Below are positions 25,426-35,324 of a DNA stretch of 64,000 nt, in pieces (the stretch's first letter is position 1; each line of letters starts with the position of its first letter). The DNA comes from Weeksellaceae bacterium (lineage in GTDB: Bacteria; Bacteroidota; Bacteroidia; Flavobacteriales; Weeksellaceae). The stretch covers positions 2,604,001-2,668,000 of the forward strand of contig OX460916.1 in assembly GCA_949788275.1 (NCBI GenBank). Reading direction: 5' to 3'. Under the pieces are notes generated by a model. That model was not told the DNA's origin. It made no database searches and was given only the letters and a program-made list of their open reading frames with translations. The position numbers and the translations under genes are program-made.

Positions 25426-26847
25426 TTATTCTATACGAATGTTGTCGATATGAATATCGTATTGGCCCGTAGACCCTGCTTTTACAGAGAAAAATCCATT
25501 TCCTTCATTTTTAAGATTTAAGTCTTTTAAATCTTTAATATTTAATTTAATGGTAATCCATTGTCCTTTCGTATCAATTGTACCACGGTAATCATTTCCT
25601 TGTACATAATCTAAAACTACACTCTCTGAAGTGACACTTGGTAAATTAAATACATAGTATTTTTGTGGACCAGCACCTGTTGTCACGTTAGTTGTTGCAT
25701 TCACATTGAATGATAAACCTCTAACTGTTGTTTTTCCTTTCATACGAAACGTAATTGCTGTAGGGTTTTGAGGAATATTATCTGCCGCATTGGCAGTAAA
25801 CACATAATCATTTCCAGTAGGTACTCCATTAATGTGTAAAGAATTTGTTCCTTCGTAACCTTTTCCTACCCCTTGAGAAACATATTTATCTTTTAAACCA
25901 TGAGAGGTTAAAGATCCAAGAAATACTGACCAATCTTCAAAATCAGCACCAGCAAATAAATTAACCGCACTTGCTGATGGTTCAGGATTATCTCCACCAT
26001 TGTTCCCGCCTCCTACCTCAAAACGAGGTTGGTCAAAATTTACATCACTCACATTACGGATGAAAAACTGGTAAGAATCTCCAAATTTACTTACTAAAAC
26101 AGTTATCTTCCCACTACCTTGAGGTAATTTATCAGAGGCAAACGTAGCAAAATTACTGGTTCTAAGGTCAACCTGAGAGTTATTCTTATCCACTAACTTA
26201 CGATTTGTGGTTTGTGTTGTTTCTGCATAGTTTTTCCCTAAATCTGCATCAGCAATTTGAACACCTTCAATGGTTACTAACGTATTTACATTCGCCGGTT
26301 TTGCAGCATCAGCTATACTTTTAAAAACTGTAGGCGTTACTTTAACTATTTCATCACACGTTTTAAAAACCGTTTTTTCACGTTGTGCTTTTTTAATACG
26401 TCCAACGGCAAACTGAGGATCTTTACTTCCAATTTTAACAGCACCTCGGTCTACACCAGCCACAAGTCCTTTTAAACGAACTTGAATCACTGATCCCAAA
26501 GGATAGACAAGGTACGTCTTTGCTTCGTCTAATTCAATCTGTACTCCAGCAGTAGGATTTACAGCATTGTCTTGAAAAGAAATTGTTTTATAGATATTCC
26601 CCGTTTCATCACTTGTAATCACAAATCCTTCAACGATTAAATCGTCTGCGATCGTTCCGTCGTCTGCCAATTTCAAGCTACCGGTTTCAACTTTTTTCAA
26701 AAGATCACTGATCGTAATGTTACTTTGAACTTTCACACACTCAATCGGCGGTATAGCATAATCATCGTCTTTCACACACGACTGAGCAACGAAGAGGCTA
26801 ACTATCATACATGATAATACAGCTGTAAATTTTCCTATTTTATTCAT
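25426..26847 (-). CDS. DUF5689 domain surface lipoprotein
   Basis: A 473-residue lipoprotein (lipobox VAQSC, cysteine at about 24). Residues about 40-270 resemble DUF5689, an OB-like beta domain: IADDLIVEGFVITSDETGNIYKTISFQD is the family's characteristic block (quoted region near 63-90 in two parts). After a glycine/asparagine linker near 280-292 comes a jelly-roll-like ligand-binding domain (about 295-473). DUF5689 lipoproteins commonly sit beside a TonB-dependent receptor and a secreted exonuclease/phosphatase, as here: the receptor is 38 bases upstream and the phosphatase diverges beyond it. A role in binding a phosphorylated or nucleic-acid ligand for that receptor is inferred from context only. 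Confidence 0.75.
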   Translation of the reverse strand: MNKIGKFTAVLSCMIVSLFVAQSCVKDDDYAIPPIECVKVQSNITISDLLKKVETGSLKLADDGTIADDLIVEGFVITSDETGNIYKTISFQDNAVNPTAGVQIELDEAKTYLVYPLGSVIQVRLKGLVAGVDRGAVKIGSKDPQFAVGRIKKAQREKTVFKTCDEIVKVTPTVFKSIADAAKPANVNTLVTIEGVQIADADLGKNYAETTQTTNRKLVDKNNSQVDLRTSNFATFASDKLPQGSGKITVLVSKFGDSYQFFIRNVSDVNFDQPRFEVGGGNNGGDNPEPSASAVNLFAGADFEDWSVFLGSLTSHGLKDKYVSQGVGKGYEGTNSLHINGVPTGNDYVFTANAADNIPQNPTAITFRMKGKTTVRGLSFNVNATTNVTTGAGPQKYYVFNLPSVTSESVVLDYVQGNDYRGTIDTKGQWITIKLNIKDLKDLNLKNEGNGFFSVKAGSTGQYDIHIDNIRIE

Positions 26848-26885
26848 CTTGATTAATGTATTCGTTATTAAAATTTATATTAAGA

Positions 26886-29651
26886 TTAGAATCTAAAGTA
26901 GACATTTGCAAAAAACGTTGTCCCTTGTCCATACCATAATTTAGGGCCAAATAATTTTTGGTAATCCTTATTAATGGCATTGTTATAATTACCAATTCTC
27001 ATTTGTTCAAATCCACCCGTAATGTATTCTTTATTGTTCAACACGTTGTTAATGCTTCCACTAATCCCTGCCGAATATTTACCTAGGCGAATGGTTTTAC
27101 CTATATTGATGTTCAACATAAATTGATCATCCATTTTTTGTTGTTTCAACACTTCTTTTAAGCCTTCTTCGGTAACGGTTGCAATAGGCATTCCTTGATC
27201 ATCGGATAAGAATCCTTTCGTTCTGCGGTAAGGCGCAATATCGATGTAATTATTGGCTAAAAAGTTTCCAGAAACACCAATCCACCAGAACTTAGGATCA
27301 CGGTACTCTAATCCAAGTGTAAAACCTGCCTGGGGTCCTGATGCTACTTTATAATTCTTGATGTAAGCCTCTCCAAAGTTTTTATACGCTAAACCTTCTT
27401 CCACATAATTATCTGAGTATAAATTATAGTCCGCATTATCCTTATAAATATTTTGACCAATTGCCGCTACTGCAGATACAGTAATCGTTGGAGTAACCTG
27501 AGCCTCAATAGCTAATTCGGTTCCTAAATATTCTTTACCGACACCTGTTATGACTTCAGAAACAAATAATCGCTGAGAAGTACTAATTCCATCGATGTAT
27601 CCAAACGATTTCTCAATCTCATCTTTTGTGCGTGTATAATAAGCTGTTGCTCTTGCTTTTACACGTGGAGCACGCAAAATATACGATAGATCTCCCGTAT
27701 AAATCTGGGCACTCTTCACACCATCAACAGTTACGTCATTCATACGTGCGTTTGGAAATATTTCATCGGAAGATGGAGCATCGGTTTGGAACATAGCGTT
27801 TAATTGAATAAAGTTACGTCCATCAATTTTGTATAAAAATTGAGATTTCACACCAAAGTCGATGAAATCATAGGTTTTACTTTTCCCATATGAATCATTG
27901 ATATACATCTCATTGTGGTATTTTCCTTCGCGGTAGAATTTAGTCATGGCCGCTTTCATTCCTAGGGTAACATCTAACTTTTTTCCTTTAATTTTCGATT
28001 GAAAATAAAGATCAGCATAATCCCTATTTATTTCGTAGTTATATTCATAACGATCTCCTTTGCGCGCTACATAATCTGGATTTTTCAAATCATACATTAA
28101 ATAGCGATTAACTTCTAGGTTTTTCGTCGTATTAAAATCATCATAGTTCAATACATGATCTGCACCTAAAAGATCTTCCACCCTCCTAAATAATTCTGAT
28201 TTAGTCTTCTGATAAGAAGCGGATACAACAAGATCGATATGATCTGTCAATTCTGTTCTAAAGTTGCTGTAAATACTGGCAATTTTATCTTTGTTTACAT
28301 CACTGGTAACCCAATAAGCTGCATGATTACCATCCACATTTCTATTGGCCTGATACAAAGACCCCCAATTTAACTGTGCATTCGACTTCCACGCATTAAT
28401 TTCATTGGCCACATCTGCGGGATCTTGTGAACCCCCATTAAAAGCCGTAAAACTTGGCATATTTCTGTAGTAAACAGGTGATGGATTATTCGCATTAAAC
28501 CAATCTAAACGTGAGCCACTTTCCTCTCCAAATTGATAAGATAGTGTTGTTGTTAATTTAGATTTATCCCCAATTAACCAGTGGTGAGTCAACATATTTA
28601 CAGGTTCAAACGTCTTTTTAATCCGTTCATTCCGCTTTTCTCCATCTTGCCACCCCCAATAACTGTTGTAGTAGATGCCCATCATATCGACCACTTCTTG
28701 GGTATTTGGCGACCCCGTTGCACGACGAGTAGGTGCACCAAAACTCGTTAGATTAACCGTGTGGCGATCATTGATTTTCTTTTCAATGCCCACAAAGTAA
28801 GAATAGGCATCGTAAAGTGTACCATCGGTCATACCTTCCTCTGCCCAACGACGTCCTGCTGAAGCCATAAAAGCCCAACCATTCTCCATCAGTCCCGTAT
28901 TGTAAGTTGCCATAACCCGTTGTCTATAGGAACGATTGGTCATTGAATACGCAATACTTGCACCTTTACGCATCGTCGATGGACGCGTATCAAAATTGGT
29001 TACACCTCCCATATTTCCAAAAGCGACACTTGAAGGGTCAATTCCGTACGTTAATTCCTCTGGACGTCGGGTGACATCGTTTAATCCACCCCAATTGTTA
29101 AAGGTAGCACGACCATTATCCATTTTGTTCATTTTTACTCCGTTAAAATGAACATCGGTATATCGGTTATCATAGCCTCTTGGTTTAAACCAATAAGAAC
29201 CTAATTCATAAGCGGCCACCCGTGCAAAAACATCGCGAGAAGACTGTAAGAGTCCCGCATTCGAAGCGGTAGAACTTTCTTCATCAGCCATTTCATCATC
29301 GGTTAACGTAATTAATCCAATATCTGCCGTATTGGGATTAAAGGTTAATCTTAAATCGCCTAGATCTAATTCTTTTTCACCAGAAACTATAATTTGTTTC
29401 TCATATGAATCGTAACCGATCCCAAAAATTTGTAGTTTATAGGTCCCATCAGGGATATCTACAAATTGAAAATAACCAATTCGATCAGTTACGGCGGCAT
29501 CATTTATTGAGCCTCCGTCTAGTCGAACGGTGAGGTTATACACCTCTTCACCAGTGGTAGCATTTTTCGCTACCCCAGTAACCCTTGTTTGAGCTTGAGT
29601 CACGGAGATGACAGCTGCACACAAAGAAATACTTAACAATAATTTATTCAT
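26886..29651 (-). CDS. TonB-dependent receptor with carboxypeptidase-regulatory-like N-domain
   Basis: A 921-residue outer-membrane receptor. The signal peptide ends VTQA near residue 20. A regular carboxypeptidase-D regulatory-like domain follows (about 22-110, VTGVAKNATTGEEVYNLTV, TDRIGYFQFVDIPDGTYKL), clearly different from the compact domain of the three SusC proteins here. The plug (about 115-235, ending GNMGGVTNFDTR) and barrel follow; the last residues are FFANVYFRF. It is the first gene of an operon with the DUF5689 lipoprotein and not with a SusD. A minus-strand -7 box TAATTTTG (complement of 29723-29730) lies about 70 bases upstream. Confidence 0.88.
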   Translation of the reverse strand: MNKLLLSISLCAAVISVTQAQTRVTGVAKNATTGEEVYNLTVRLDGGSINDAAVTDRIGYFQFVDIPDGTYKLQIFGIGYDSYEKQIIVSGEKELDLGDLRLTFNPNTADIGLITLTDDEMADEESSTASNAGLLQSSRDVFARVAAYELGSYWFKPRGYDNRYTDVHFNGVKMNKMDNGRATFNNWGGLNDVTRRPEELTYGIDPSSVAFGNMGGVTNFDTRPSTMRKGASIAYSMTNRSYRQRVMATYNTGLMENGWAFMASAGRRWAEEGMTDGTLYDAYSYFVGIEKKINDRHTVNLTSFGAPTRRATGSPNTQEVVDMMGIYYNSYWGWQDGEKRNERIKKTFEPVNMLTHHWLIGDKSKLTTTLSYQFGEESGSRLDWFNANNPSPVYYRNMPSFTAFNGGSQDPADVANEINAWKSNAQLNWGSLYQANRNVDGNHAAYWVTSDVNKDKIASIYSNFRTELTDHIDLVVSASYQKTKSELFRRVEDLLGADHVLNYDDFNTTKNLEVNRYLMYDLKNPDYVARKGDRYEYNYEINRDYADLYFQSKIKGKKLDVTLGMKAAMTKFYREGKYHNEMYINDSYGKSKTYDFIDFGVKSQFLYKIDGRNFIQLNAMFQTDAPSSDEIFPNARMNDVTVDGVKSAQIYTGDLSYILRAPRVKARATAYYTRTKDEIEKSFGYIDGISTSQRLFVSEVITGVGKEYLGTELAIEAQVTPTITVSAVAAIGQNIYKDNADYNLYSDNYVEEGLAYKNFGEAYIKNYKVASGPQAGFTLGLEYRDPKFWWIGVSGNFLANNYIDIAPYRRTKGFLSDDQGMPIATVTEEGLKEVLKQQKMDDQFMLNINIGKTIRLGKYSAGISGSINNVLNNKEYITGGFEQMRIGNYNNAINKDYQKLFGPKLWYGQGTTFFANVYFRF

Positions 29652-29752
29652 TCATCCGAATTTTTATTTATAAATTAGCTATCTTTTACGGTAATATAAT
29701 TGCCTTTTGAAATATAGGATAACAAAATTATTAAATTCATAATTAATAACAT

Positions 29753-30958
29753 ATGTTTAAAATTAATAAATCTTTAACGTTTTTACTAGTCTTAGGCCTT
29801 TTATTAACATTAAAAGTTTCAGCTCAAACGAAATATGCAAGTGCCACCGTGGCATTCTACAACGTAGAAAACATATTTGACACGATACAATCTGCTGGAT
29901 ACATAGACGGTACAAAAAAATTCAATGACCCCGATTATCATCGTTCTATAGACGTGAAGGATATTTCAAAATACGACACAGTCGCTTATCGCAAAGAATA
30001 TACGTATGAAAATATCGCCGGAAAAAAGATCATCCGCCCTCTTATTCTACAAGATGAGTTCTTACCAACAGGAAAAAAAGTTTGGAATAAAGAACGATAC
30101 TTCACGAAAATCAATAATATCTCAAAAGTACTTTCCGAACTAGGCAAAGATTTTACAGGAAACGCACCTGTTATCATCGGGCTTTGTGAAATTGAAACCA
30201 AAGCAATTGTTGACGACATTGCTAATTCTCCAAGCCTGAAACAATATAACTATGGCGTTGTTCATTTCAATTCATTTGATGCACGTGGTGTAGATGTTGC
30301 TTTAATGTACCAAAAAAATCGTTTTATTGTAACCTATAGCGCACCCCATCCTATTTTTAACTACGATGTGGACGGAAAAAGACGCTATACCCGAGATATT
30401 TTACAAGTCACTGGTTTATTAGACGGCGAAGAAGTAACGTTTCTTGTAAATCACTGGCCTTCTCGAAGTGGAGGAGAAAAAGTATCTATGCCAGCACGTA
30501 TGGAATCATCGAAAACGATGAAAAGAGTTTTTGATGAGATAAAAGCAAAAAATCCAAATGCCAAGATTATCTCAATGGGTGATTTTAACGATGATCCAAT
30601 TTCAGCAAGCATTAAGGATGTATTTAATCCGGCAGGAGAGCTTAATCAAGTAAAAGAAGGTGGTTTCTACAACCCTATGTTACCATTGTACAAAAAGGGA
30701 ATAGGAACATTGGCGTATCGCGATTCATGGAATCTATTCGATCAATTTATTTCAACAGCCTCTCTAACAACAAAAAACAAAGATTACTCCACCTATAAAA
30801 TTTTCCGTACAGAAGTATACAATAAAGACTATTTAAAAACAAAGGAAGGGCAATACAAAGGGTATCCTAACCGTATGTACAGTGGAGACACGTATAATGC
30901 GGGCGGTTATTCTGACCACTTCCCTGTTTTCACTATTCTATTAAAAGAAGTAAAGTAA
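29753..30958 (+). CDS. Secreted endonuclease/exonuclease/phosphatase (EEP) family protein
   Basis: A 401-residue exported enzyme. The signal peptide ends LKVSAQ near residue 25. EEP catalytic motifs are in order: FYNVENIFD (about 36-44), the metal-binding glutamate in GLCEIE, NHWPSRSGG (about 227-235), MGDFNDDP (about 275-282) and the terminal SDHFPV (about 390-395). The family includes DNases, sphingomyelinases and inositol phosphatases that share a Mg-dependent phosphodiesterase mechanism. Secretion and the divergent TonB receptor/DUF5689 operon suggest scavenging of extracellular phosphodiesters, perhaps DNA. The trpA gene starts four bases after its stop. Confidence 0.85.
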   Translation: MFKINKSLTFLLVLGLLLTLKVSAQTKYASATVAFYNVENIFDTIQSAGYIDGTKKFNDPDYHRSIDVKDISKYDTVAYRKEYTYENIAGKKIIRPLILQDEFLPTGKKVWNKERYFTKINNISKVLSELGKDFTGNAPVIIGLCEIETKAIVDDIANSPSLKQYNYGVVHFNSFDARGVDVALMYQKNRFIVTYSAPHPIFNYDVDGKRRYTRDILQVTGLLDGEEVTFLVNHWPSRSGGEKVSMPARMESSKTMKRVFDEIKAKNPNAKIISMGDFNDDPISASIKDVFNPAGELNQVKEGGFYNPMLPLYKKGIGTLAYRDSWNLFDQFISTASLTTKNKDYSTYKIFRTEVYNKDYLKTKEGQYKGYPNRMYSGDTYNAGGYSDHFPVFTILLKEVK

Positions 30959-30962
30959 TCCC

Positions 30963-31730
30963 ATGAACAAATTAACCCATGTTTTTGAACAGAAAGCCAA
31001 GAACATTTTAACCATTTATGCTACGGCAGGTTATCCAAATTTAAACGATACACCAAAAGTTATTCAAGCCTTAGACCAAAATAATGTTGACATTATTGAG
31101 GTTGGAATTCCTTATTCTGATCCTTTAGCAGATGGACCAACGATTCAGGCAACAAGCGAAAGAGCGTTAGTCAATGGAATGAAGTTAGATGTCTTATTTG
31201 AACAACTAAATGCGGTAAAAGACACAGTAAAAGCACCTATATTGCTGATGGGTTATTACAACCAAGTAATCAAATATGGGCTTGAGAAATTTTTAATCAA
31301 GTGTCAGCAAACAGGTGTTTCAGGATTAATATTACCCGACATGCCGTTTGAGATATACCGATTACAGCACCAATCCCTTTTTGAAAAACACAATCAAAAG
31401 GTGGTATTCTTAGTGACACCCCAAACGAGTGACGAAAGAATTCGCGCCATTGATGAAGTGACCAATGGATTTATTTATGTGGTGTCAAACTCATCGACAA
31501 CAGGTGACCAAAACGCAAATTTCGATGAAAAATTCTTAAAGAAGATTAACAATTTTGGGTTAAAAAATCCGTTTCAGATAGGCTTTGGAATTTCTGACAA
31601 GAATGATTTTGAAAAAGCTACTTCTTATGCAAACGGCGCCATTATAGGAAGTGCTTTTCTAAGAGTTTTAGAAGAGTCTACAGATATAGAGCAAAGCATA
31701 AAAACATACATCGATTCCATTATTGGATGA
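30963..31730 (+). CDS. trpA: Tryptophan synthase alpha subunit
   Basis: A 255-residue TIM-barrel enzyme that splits indole-3-glycerol phosphate into indole and glyceraldehyde 3-phosphate, passing indole to TrpB. The family signature VDIIEVGIPYSDPLADGPTIQ (about residues 43-63, in two blocks) contains the catalytic glutamate and aspartate. The phosphate-binding GFGIS and GAIIGSAF elements are near 202 and 222. No other trp gene is in the window: the gene follows a secreted phosphatase gene by four bases and ends in a terminator, so it is detached from the usual trpEGDCFBA order. Whether a second trpA exists elsewhere cannot be seen. Confidence 0.93.
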   Translation: MNKLTHVFEQKAKNILTIYATAGYPNLNDTPKVIQALDQNNVDIIEVGIPYSDPLADGPTIQATSERALVNGMKLDVLFEQLNAVKDTVKAPILLMGYYNQVIKYGLEKFLIKCQQTGVSGLILPDMPFEIYRLQHQSLFEKHNQKVVFLVTPQTSDERIRAIDEVTNGFIYVVSNSSTTGDQNANFDEKFLKKINNFGLKNPFQIGFGISDKNDFEKATSYANGAIIGSAFLRVLEESTDIEQSIKTYIDSIIG

Positions 31731-31734
31731 AATT

Positions 31735-31762
31735 AAAAAAGGGCATAAAGCCCTTTTTTTAA
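31735..31762. terminator. Bidirectional terminator after trpA
   Basis: AAAAAAGGGC (31735-31744), loop ATAAA, GCCC plus a T-run (31750-31760); also serves the convergent lipoprotein gene. Confidence 0.85.
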
Positions 31763-32229
31763 TTTTTAAAATAGAGATCAGCATCTTTCGTACTGAAGCT
31801 TACTGCAGTTAAATCGAAGGGTTCTTTATTCACATTGAAAAGAACAACATCGCCTATCATATCTTTTTTGGCTAATTTTTTTTCAGAACCATCGGCCTTT
31901 TTAAAACTCACAACCTCATCTTTAAACTCGATTAACTTAATCTGATTCGCCTCAGCATAAGCTCTGACTCGAGTTAAATCGGCACCATCTTTACTCAACA
32001 AAACCTGTTTACCCACATAACGTAAGCTATCTACTTTTTCTGAATCGGGTAAAACGACAATAATGGCATTACTTGCCACTAAGTACATGCCTCTTTGCGG
32101 CTCCGAATTTTGTTCAGAAGGGACATTGACCTTGTTATCTCGAGTTGCAGCACCATCTTGATCTGTATCCGTTTTGGTACAAGCACTAAGACCTAGTCCT
32201 AGTATTAAAAGAATTACTCCATTTTTCAT
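31759..32229 (-). CDS. Hypothetical lipoprotein
   Basis: A 156-residue protein with a lipobox LSAC (cysteine at about 16) followed by a polar linker TKTDTDQDGAATRDNK. The rest is a small alpha/beta region (about 45-156) without a family I recognise; YVGKQVLLSKDGADLTRVRAYAEAN and DMIGDVVLFNVNKEPFDLTAVSF are its most structured parts. It is probably anchored in the inner leaflet of the outer membrane or on the surface. It stands alone between trpA (convergent) and tyrS (100 bases upstream, with its own terminator), so context says nothing about its job. Confidence 0.6.
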   Translation of the reverse strand: MKNGVILLILGLGLSACTKTDTDQDGAATRDNKVNVPSEQNSEPQRGMYLVASNAIIVVLPDSEKVDSLRYVGKQVLLSKDGADLTRVRAYAEANQIKLIEFKDEVVSFKKADGSEKKLAKKDMIGDVVLFNVNKEPFDLTAVSFSTKDADLYFKN

Positions 32230-32282
32230 CGCGTTTAATTTTAGGGGTTAAGGATGAATACAATTCAATATTTATTCCATAA

Positions 32283-32314
32283 AAAAAGGGAAGTACACAT
32301 GGACTTCCCTTTTC
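32283..32314 (-). terminator. Terminator of tyrS
   Basis: AAAAGGGAAGT (32284-32294) pairs with ACTTCCCTTTT (32303-32313); the A-run at 32281-32287 gives the minus-strand U-tract. Confidence 0.8.
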
Positions 32315-32332
32315 AATTTATATTGAAGAATC

Positions 32333-33631
32333 TTATTCAACAATTAAGATGAAATAATTTTTCTTCCCTTTTTGCAATAATATATATTGTTTCGCTAATA
32401 AATCGGTGGTAGTTAATTGATAATTTTCTTCAATTTTCTCTTTGTTTACTGAAATTGAATTCGCTTTTAATTCGCGTCTAGCTTCCCCTTTCGATTTAAG
32501 GAAAATTTCGCCTTGTGTTAAGGCATCAACGATATCTAAACCAGCGTCAAGTGAATCACGAGAGATGGTTACTTGTGGAACTCCTTCAAAAACCGACATA
32601 AATGTTGAGGCATCTAATTCTTTTAAATCTTCTGATGTTGATTTACCGAATAAAACTTGCGAGGCTTTCTCTGCTTTTCTCAACTCTTCTACTCCATGAA
32701 CTAAAATGGTTAATTCGGTCGCCAATTTACGTTGTAATTCACGTAAATGCGGTTCTTGACGATGTCTTTCGATTAAATCGTCTATCGCCTCTTTTTCTAA
32801 GAAAGTATAGATTTTAATATAACGTTCGGCATCAGTATCGGCTTGGTTTAACCAAAATTGGTAAAATTTATAAGGTGATGTTCTATTTTTGTCTAACCAA
32901 ACATTTTCACCTCCTTCCGATTTTCCAAATTTACTCCCATCCGCTTTGGTTGTTAATGGGCAAGTAAACGCAAAAGCTTCCCCTTGAACAGTTCGACGGA
33001 TAAGCTCGGTTCCTGTCGTAATATTTCCCCATTGATCAGAACCACCCATTTGTAATTTTACGCCCAAGGTTTTATATAAATGAAGGTAATCATAACCTTG
33101 AATTAACTGATAGGTAAATTCGGTAAACGACATTCCTACATTTGATTCGGCGCCCAATCTTGATTTAACTGAATCTTTAGCCATCATGTAATTTACGGTA
33201 ATATGCTTACCAACATTACGAGCAAAATCGATAAAGGAAAAATCTTTCATCCAGTCGTAATTATTAACAAGGATAGCTGAATTGGCATTATTCGAATCAA
33301 AATCTAAAAAGCGGGCTAATTGGCCTTTGATTCCTGCTATATACGTATTTAATGTTTCTTCATCTAAAAGATTACGTTCGGCACTTTTACCTGTGGGGTC
33401 GCCAATGAAACCAGTGGCGCCACCAACTAAAGCGATAGGACGGTGCCCATGGCGTTGTAAGTGAACTAAAAGAAAAATAGGCACAAGGCTTCCTACGTGT
33501 AGTGAGTCGGCAGTAGGATCAAAACCAACATAACCGGAGGTCATCTCTTTTGCCAATTGTTCTTCGGTACCTGGCATAATGTTATGCACTAATCCTCTCC
33601 ACGTAAGTTCTTCTATTAAGTTATTTTTCAT
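32333..33631 (-). CDS. tyrS: Tyrosyl-tRNA synthetase
   Basis: A 432-residue class I aminoacyl-tRNA synthetase. The HIGH-type motif is HVGSL (about residues 45-49, after [11 protein letters not shown]). The tyrosine site segment is [12 protein letters not shown] and [10 protein letters not shown]. The KMSKS-type motif is KFGKSEGG (about 233-240), the usual form of bacterial TyrRS. The C-terminal S4-like RNA-binding domain (about 365-432) includes [17 protein letters not shown]. It charges tRNA-Tyr. A minus-strand -7 box TAACTTTG (complement of 33655-33662) lies 24 bases upstream, giving a short leader with no room for a T-box-type control. Confidence 0.95.
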   Translation of the reverse strand: MKNNLIEELTWRGLVHNIMPGTEEQLAKEMTSGYVGFDPTADSLHVGSLVPIFLLVHLQRHGHRPIALVGGATGFIGDPTGKSAERNLLDEETLNTYIAGIKGQLARFLDFDSNNANSAILVNNYDWMKDFSFIDFARNVGKHITVNYMMAKDSVKSRLGAESNVGMSFTEFTYQLIQGYDYLHLYKTLGVKLQMGGSDQWGNITTGTELIRRTVQGEAFAFTCPLTTKADGSKFGKSEGGENVWLDKNRTSPYKFYQFWLNQADTDAERYIKIYTFLEKEAIDDLIERHRQEPHLRELQRKLATELTILVHGVEELRKAEKASQVLFGKSTSEDLKELDASTFMSVFEGVPQVTISRDSLDAGLDIVDALTQGEIFLKSKGEARRELKANSISVNKEKIEENYQLTTTDLLAKQYILLQKGKKNYFILIVE

Positions 33632-33779
33632 TATTGGTTAATATTGTTAGGCTGCAAAGTTATGGTTTTCTGTTTAATTTCAGATGAGTTGTTCTATTAA
33701 TATCAATTGGACTGCTACAGGAAAATGTATACCGATAAAATAGGGATCCGATTTCACAGGTAGATCTTTTTGAAATAAA

Positions 33780-33804
33780 AAAAGCACACCTAAAGGTGTG
33801 CTTC
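33780..33804 (-). terminator. Terminator of SusCD pair 3
   Basis: AAGCACACC (33782-33790), loop TAAA, GGTGTGCTT (33795-33803), with the minus-strand U-tract from 33777-33783. Confidence 0.8.
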
Positions 33805-33828
33805 ATCATTTTATATTAAGAAATTCAA

Positions 33829-35310
33829 TTAAATAATTGGGTTTTGAACAATTAAAGGGTTCGCTAAGATTTCATCACGTGGAATAAAAAACTGCCATCT
33901 AGAATCATCTGCGTCCGCTTCATAAAAGTTTTTAATTACCGTTCTGTTATGGTTTGATCCATTACGATCTAAAGCACGATTTAAGCGTTTTAAATCAAGA
34001 AAACGGAAACCTTCTCCCCATAATTCCATACGACGGTTATCTAATACCTCTTCTAAATACTGATCACCCGTTTTTGTAGAACGTGTATATTTAGAATCAC
34101 GCGCTTTAACTAAAGTAAGTAAAGCATCTTTAGAACCTTCAACATTTCCAAGATGATAAAGAGCTTCTGCTTCAATTAAATACATCTCAGATGCACGCAT
34201 GTAGACAATATCCATAACATCACCTACGCGTAAGAACTTCTGAGAAGTATACGGGAATCGTTTATATTCAGAACCTAAACCAAGATCTTTATGTGCACCT
34301 GTAGCATCAACCACTTGTGTTCTTACATCACTAGCAGGAAATTTTTCGAATAACAATTTACTCATCGCTTTCGGATTCCCTTTCATATTTGACGTTCCAG
34401 CATTACGTGCCATATAAGCCCCAAATAAAGTAAATTTACTTCCTTGATCAGCTTTTATTTCACTAGCCCAGATAAATTCAGAAAGATTGATCGAGTTAAA
34501 TCCTTTTTTATAGGTTTCAGTATCCAATAATGAATATCCAGCTCTAGCTAATGGCGCATGTTTCGCTGCAAGATCCCAATTACCTTGAGTCAATGCAACA
34601 CGAGCCATAAGTCCATGAATTGTTTTTGTATTGAAGTGTGACTTATGTTTATTTCCTTGTTTCTCTAAAAGAGTCAAGGCTTTTTCTAAGTCTTCATTAA
34701 TTAATGCGTATGTGTCTGCAACAGTCGCTCTCGCTTTTGGTGCACGATCTTCAAATTCTGTACGAAGAACAATTCCCAGTTGGCTATTATCAGTCCCTTT
34801 ATCGAAACGTTTTCCGTAAAACTGGACTAACATATAATTTGAAAAAGCGCGGTAAGCATAAGCTTCACCAATCGCAGTATTAATAACATCTTTTGAACCT
34901 GAAGCTTGATTACCTTTATTGATAACCAAATTCGCGTTTTTAATCATCGAGTAATAAAACTGATAAGGGAAGCTTGTATAATTAGCAGTTTCCGATCGTT
35001 GATCATCCCAACGAATAAGAGAAATATACCAGTTTGTTGCCGTAGAGGTAAAAACCAAATCTTCACCCAATCCGTCTAACATAATCATAATACCACCTTG
35101 GCCTCCACGACCCTGATTATCATTCTGTCTAGAATACATATTTCTATGCATTCCATTGATCACTGCACTTAAATTCTCAGCCGTTTTTACAGCATCCCCT
35201 TCAGAAACACTTTCTGTTGGATTCGTATCTAGGTAATCATCATTACATGATGAGCCAACAACTGCAAAAACGCTTAATAAGCTATATATTAAAATTTTAA
35301 CTTTTTTCAT
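33829..35310 (-). CDS. SusD/RagB-type substrate-binding lipoprotein (pair 3)
   Basis: A 493-residue surface lipoprotein with lipobox GSSC (cysteine at about 22) and the common SusD start NDDYLDTNPTESVS. A glycine-rich GRGGQGGIMIMLDGLG stretch near 66-82 is followed by TPR helices (AIGEAYAYRAFSNYMLVQFYG, about 147-167 in two blocks). The C-terminal RRMELWGEGFRFLDLKRLN (about 434-452) and NPLIVQNPII ending are family hallmarks. It lies 14 bases downstream of its SusC partner and ends at a terminator, making another two-gene import unit. Ligand unknown. Confidence 0.9.
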   Translation of the reverse strand: MKKVKILIYSLLSVFAVVGSSCNDDYLDTNPTESVSEGDAVKTAENLSAVINGMHRNMYSRQNDNQGRGGQGGIMIMLDGLGEDLVFTSTATNWYISLIRWDDQRSETANYTSFPYQFYYSMIKNANLVINKGNQASGSKDVINTAIGEAYAYRAFSNYMLVQFYGKRFDKGTDNSQLGIVLRTEFEDRAPKARATVADTYALINEDLEKALTLLEKQGNKHKSHFNTKTIHGLMARVALTQGNWDLAAKHAPLARAGYSLLDTETYKKGFNSINLSEFIWASEIKADQGSKFTLFGAYMARNAGTSNMKGNPKAMSKLLFEKFPASDVRTQVVDATGAHKDLGLGSEYKRFPYTSQKFLRVGDVMDIVYMRASEMYLIEAEALYHLGNVEGSKDALLTLVKARDSKYTRSTKTGDQYLEEVLDNRRMELWGEGFRFLDLKRLNRALDRNGSNHNRTVIKNFYEADADDSRWQFFIPRDEILANPLIVQNPII

Positions 35311-35324
35311 AATAATTCTTTCTT

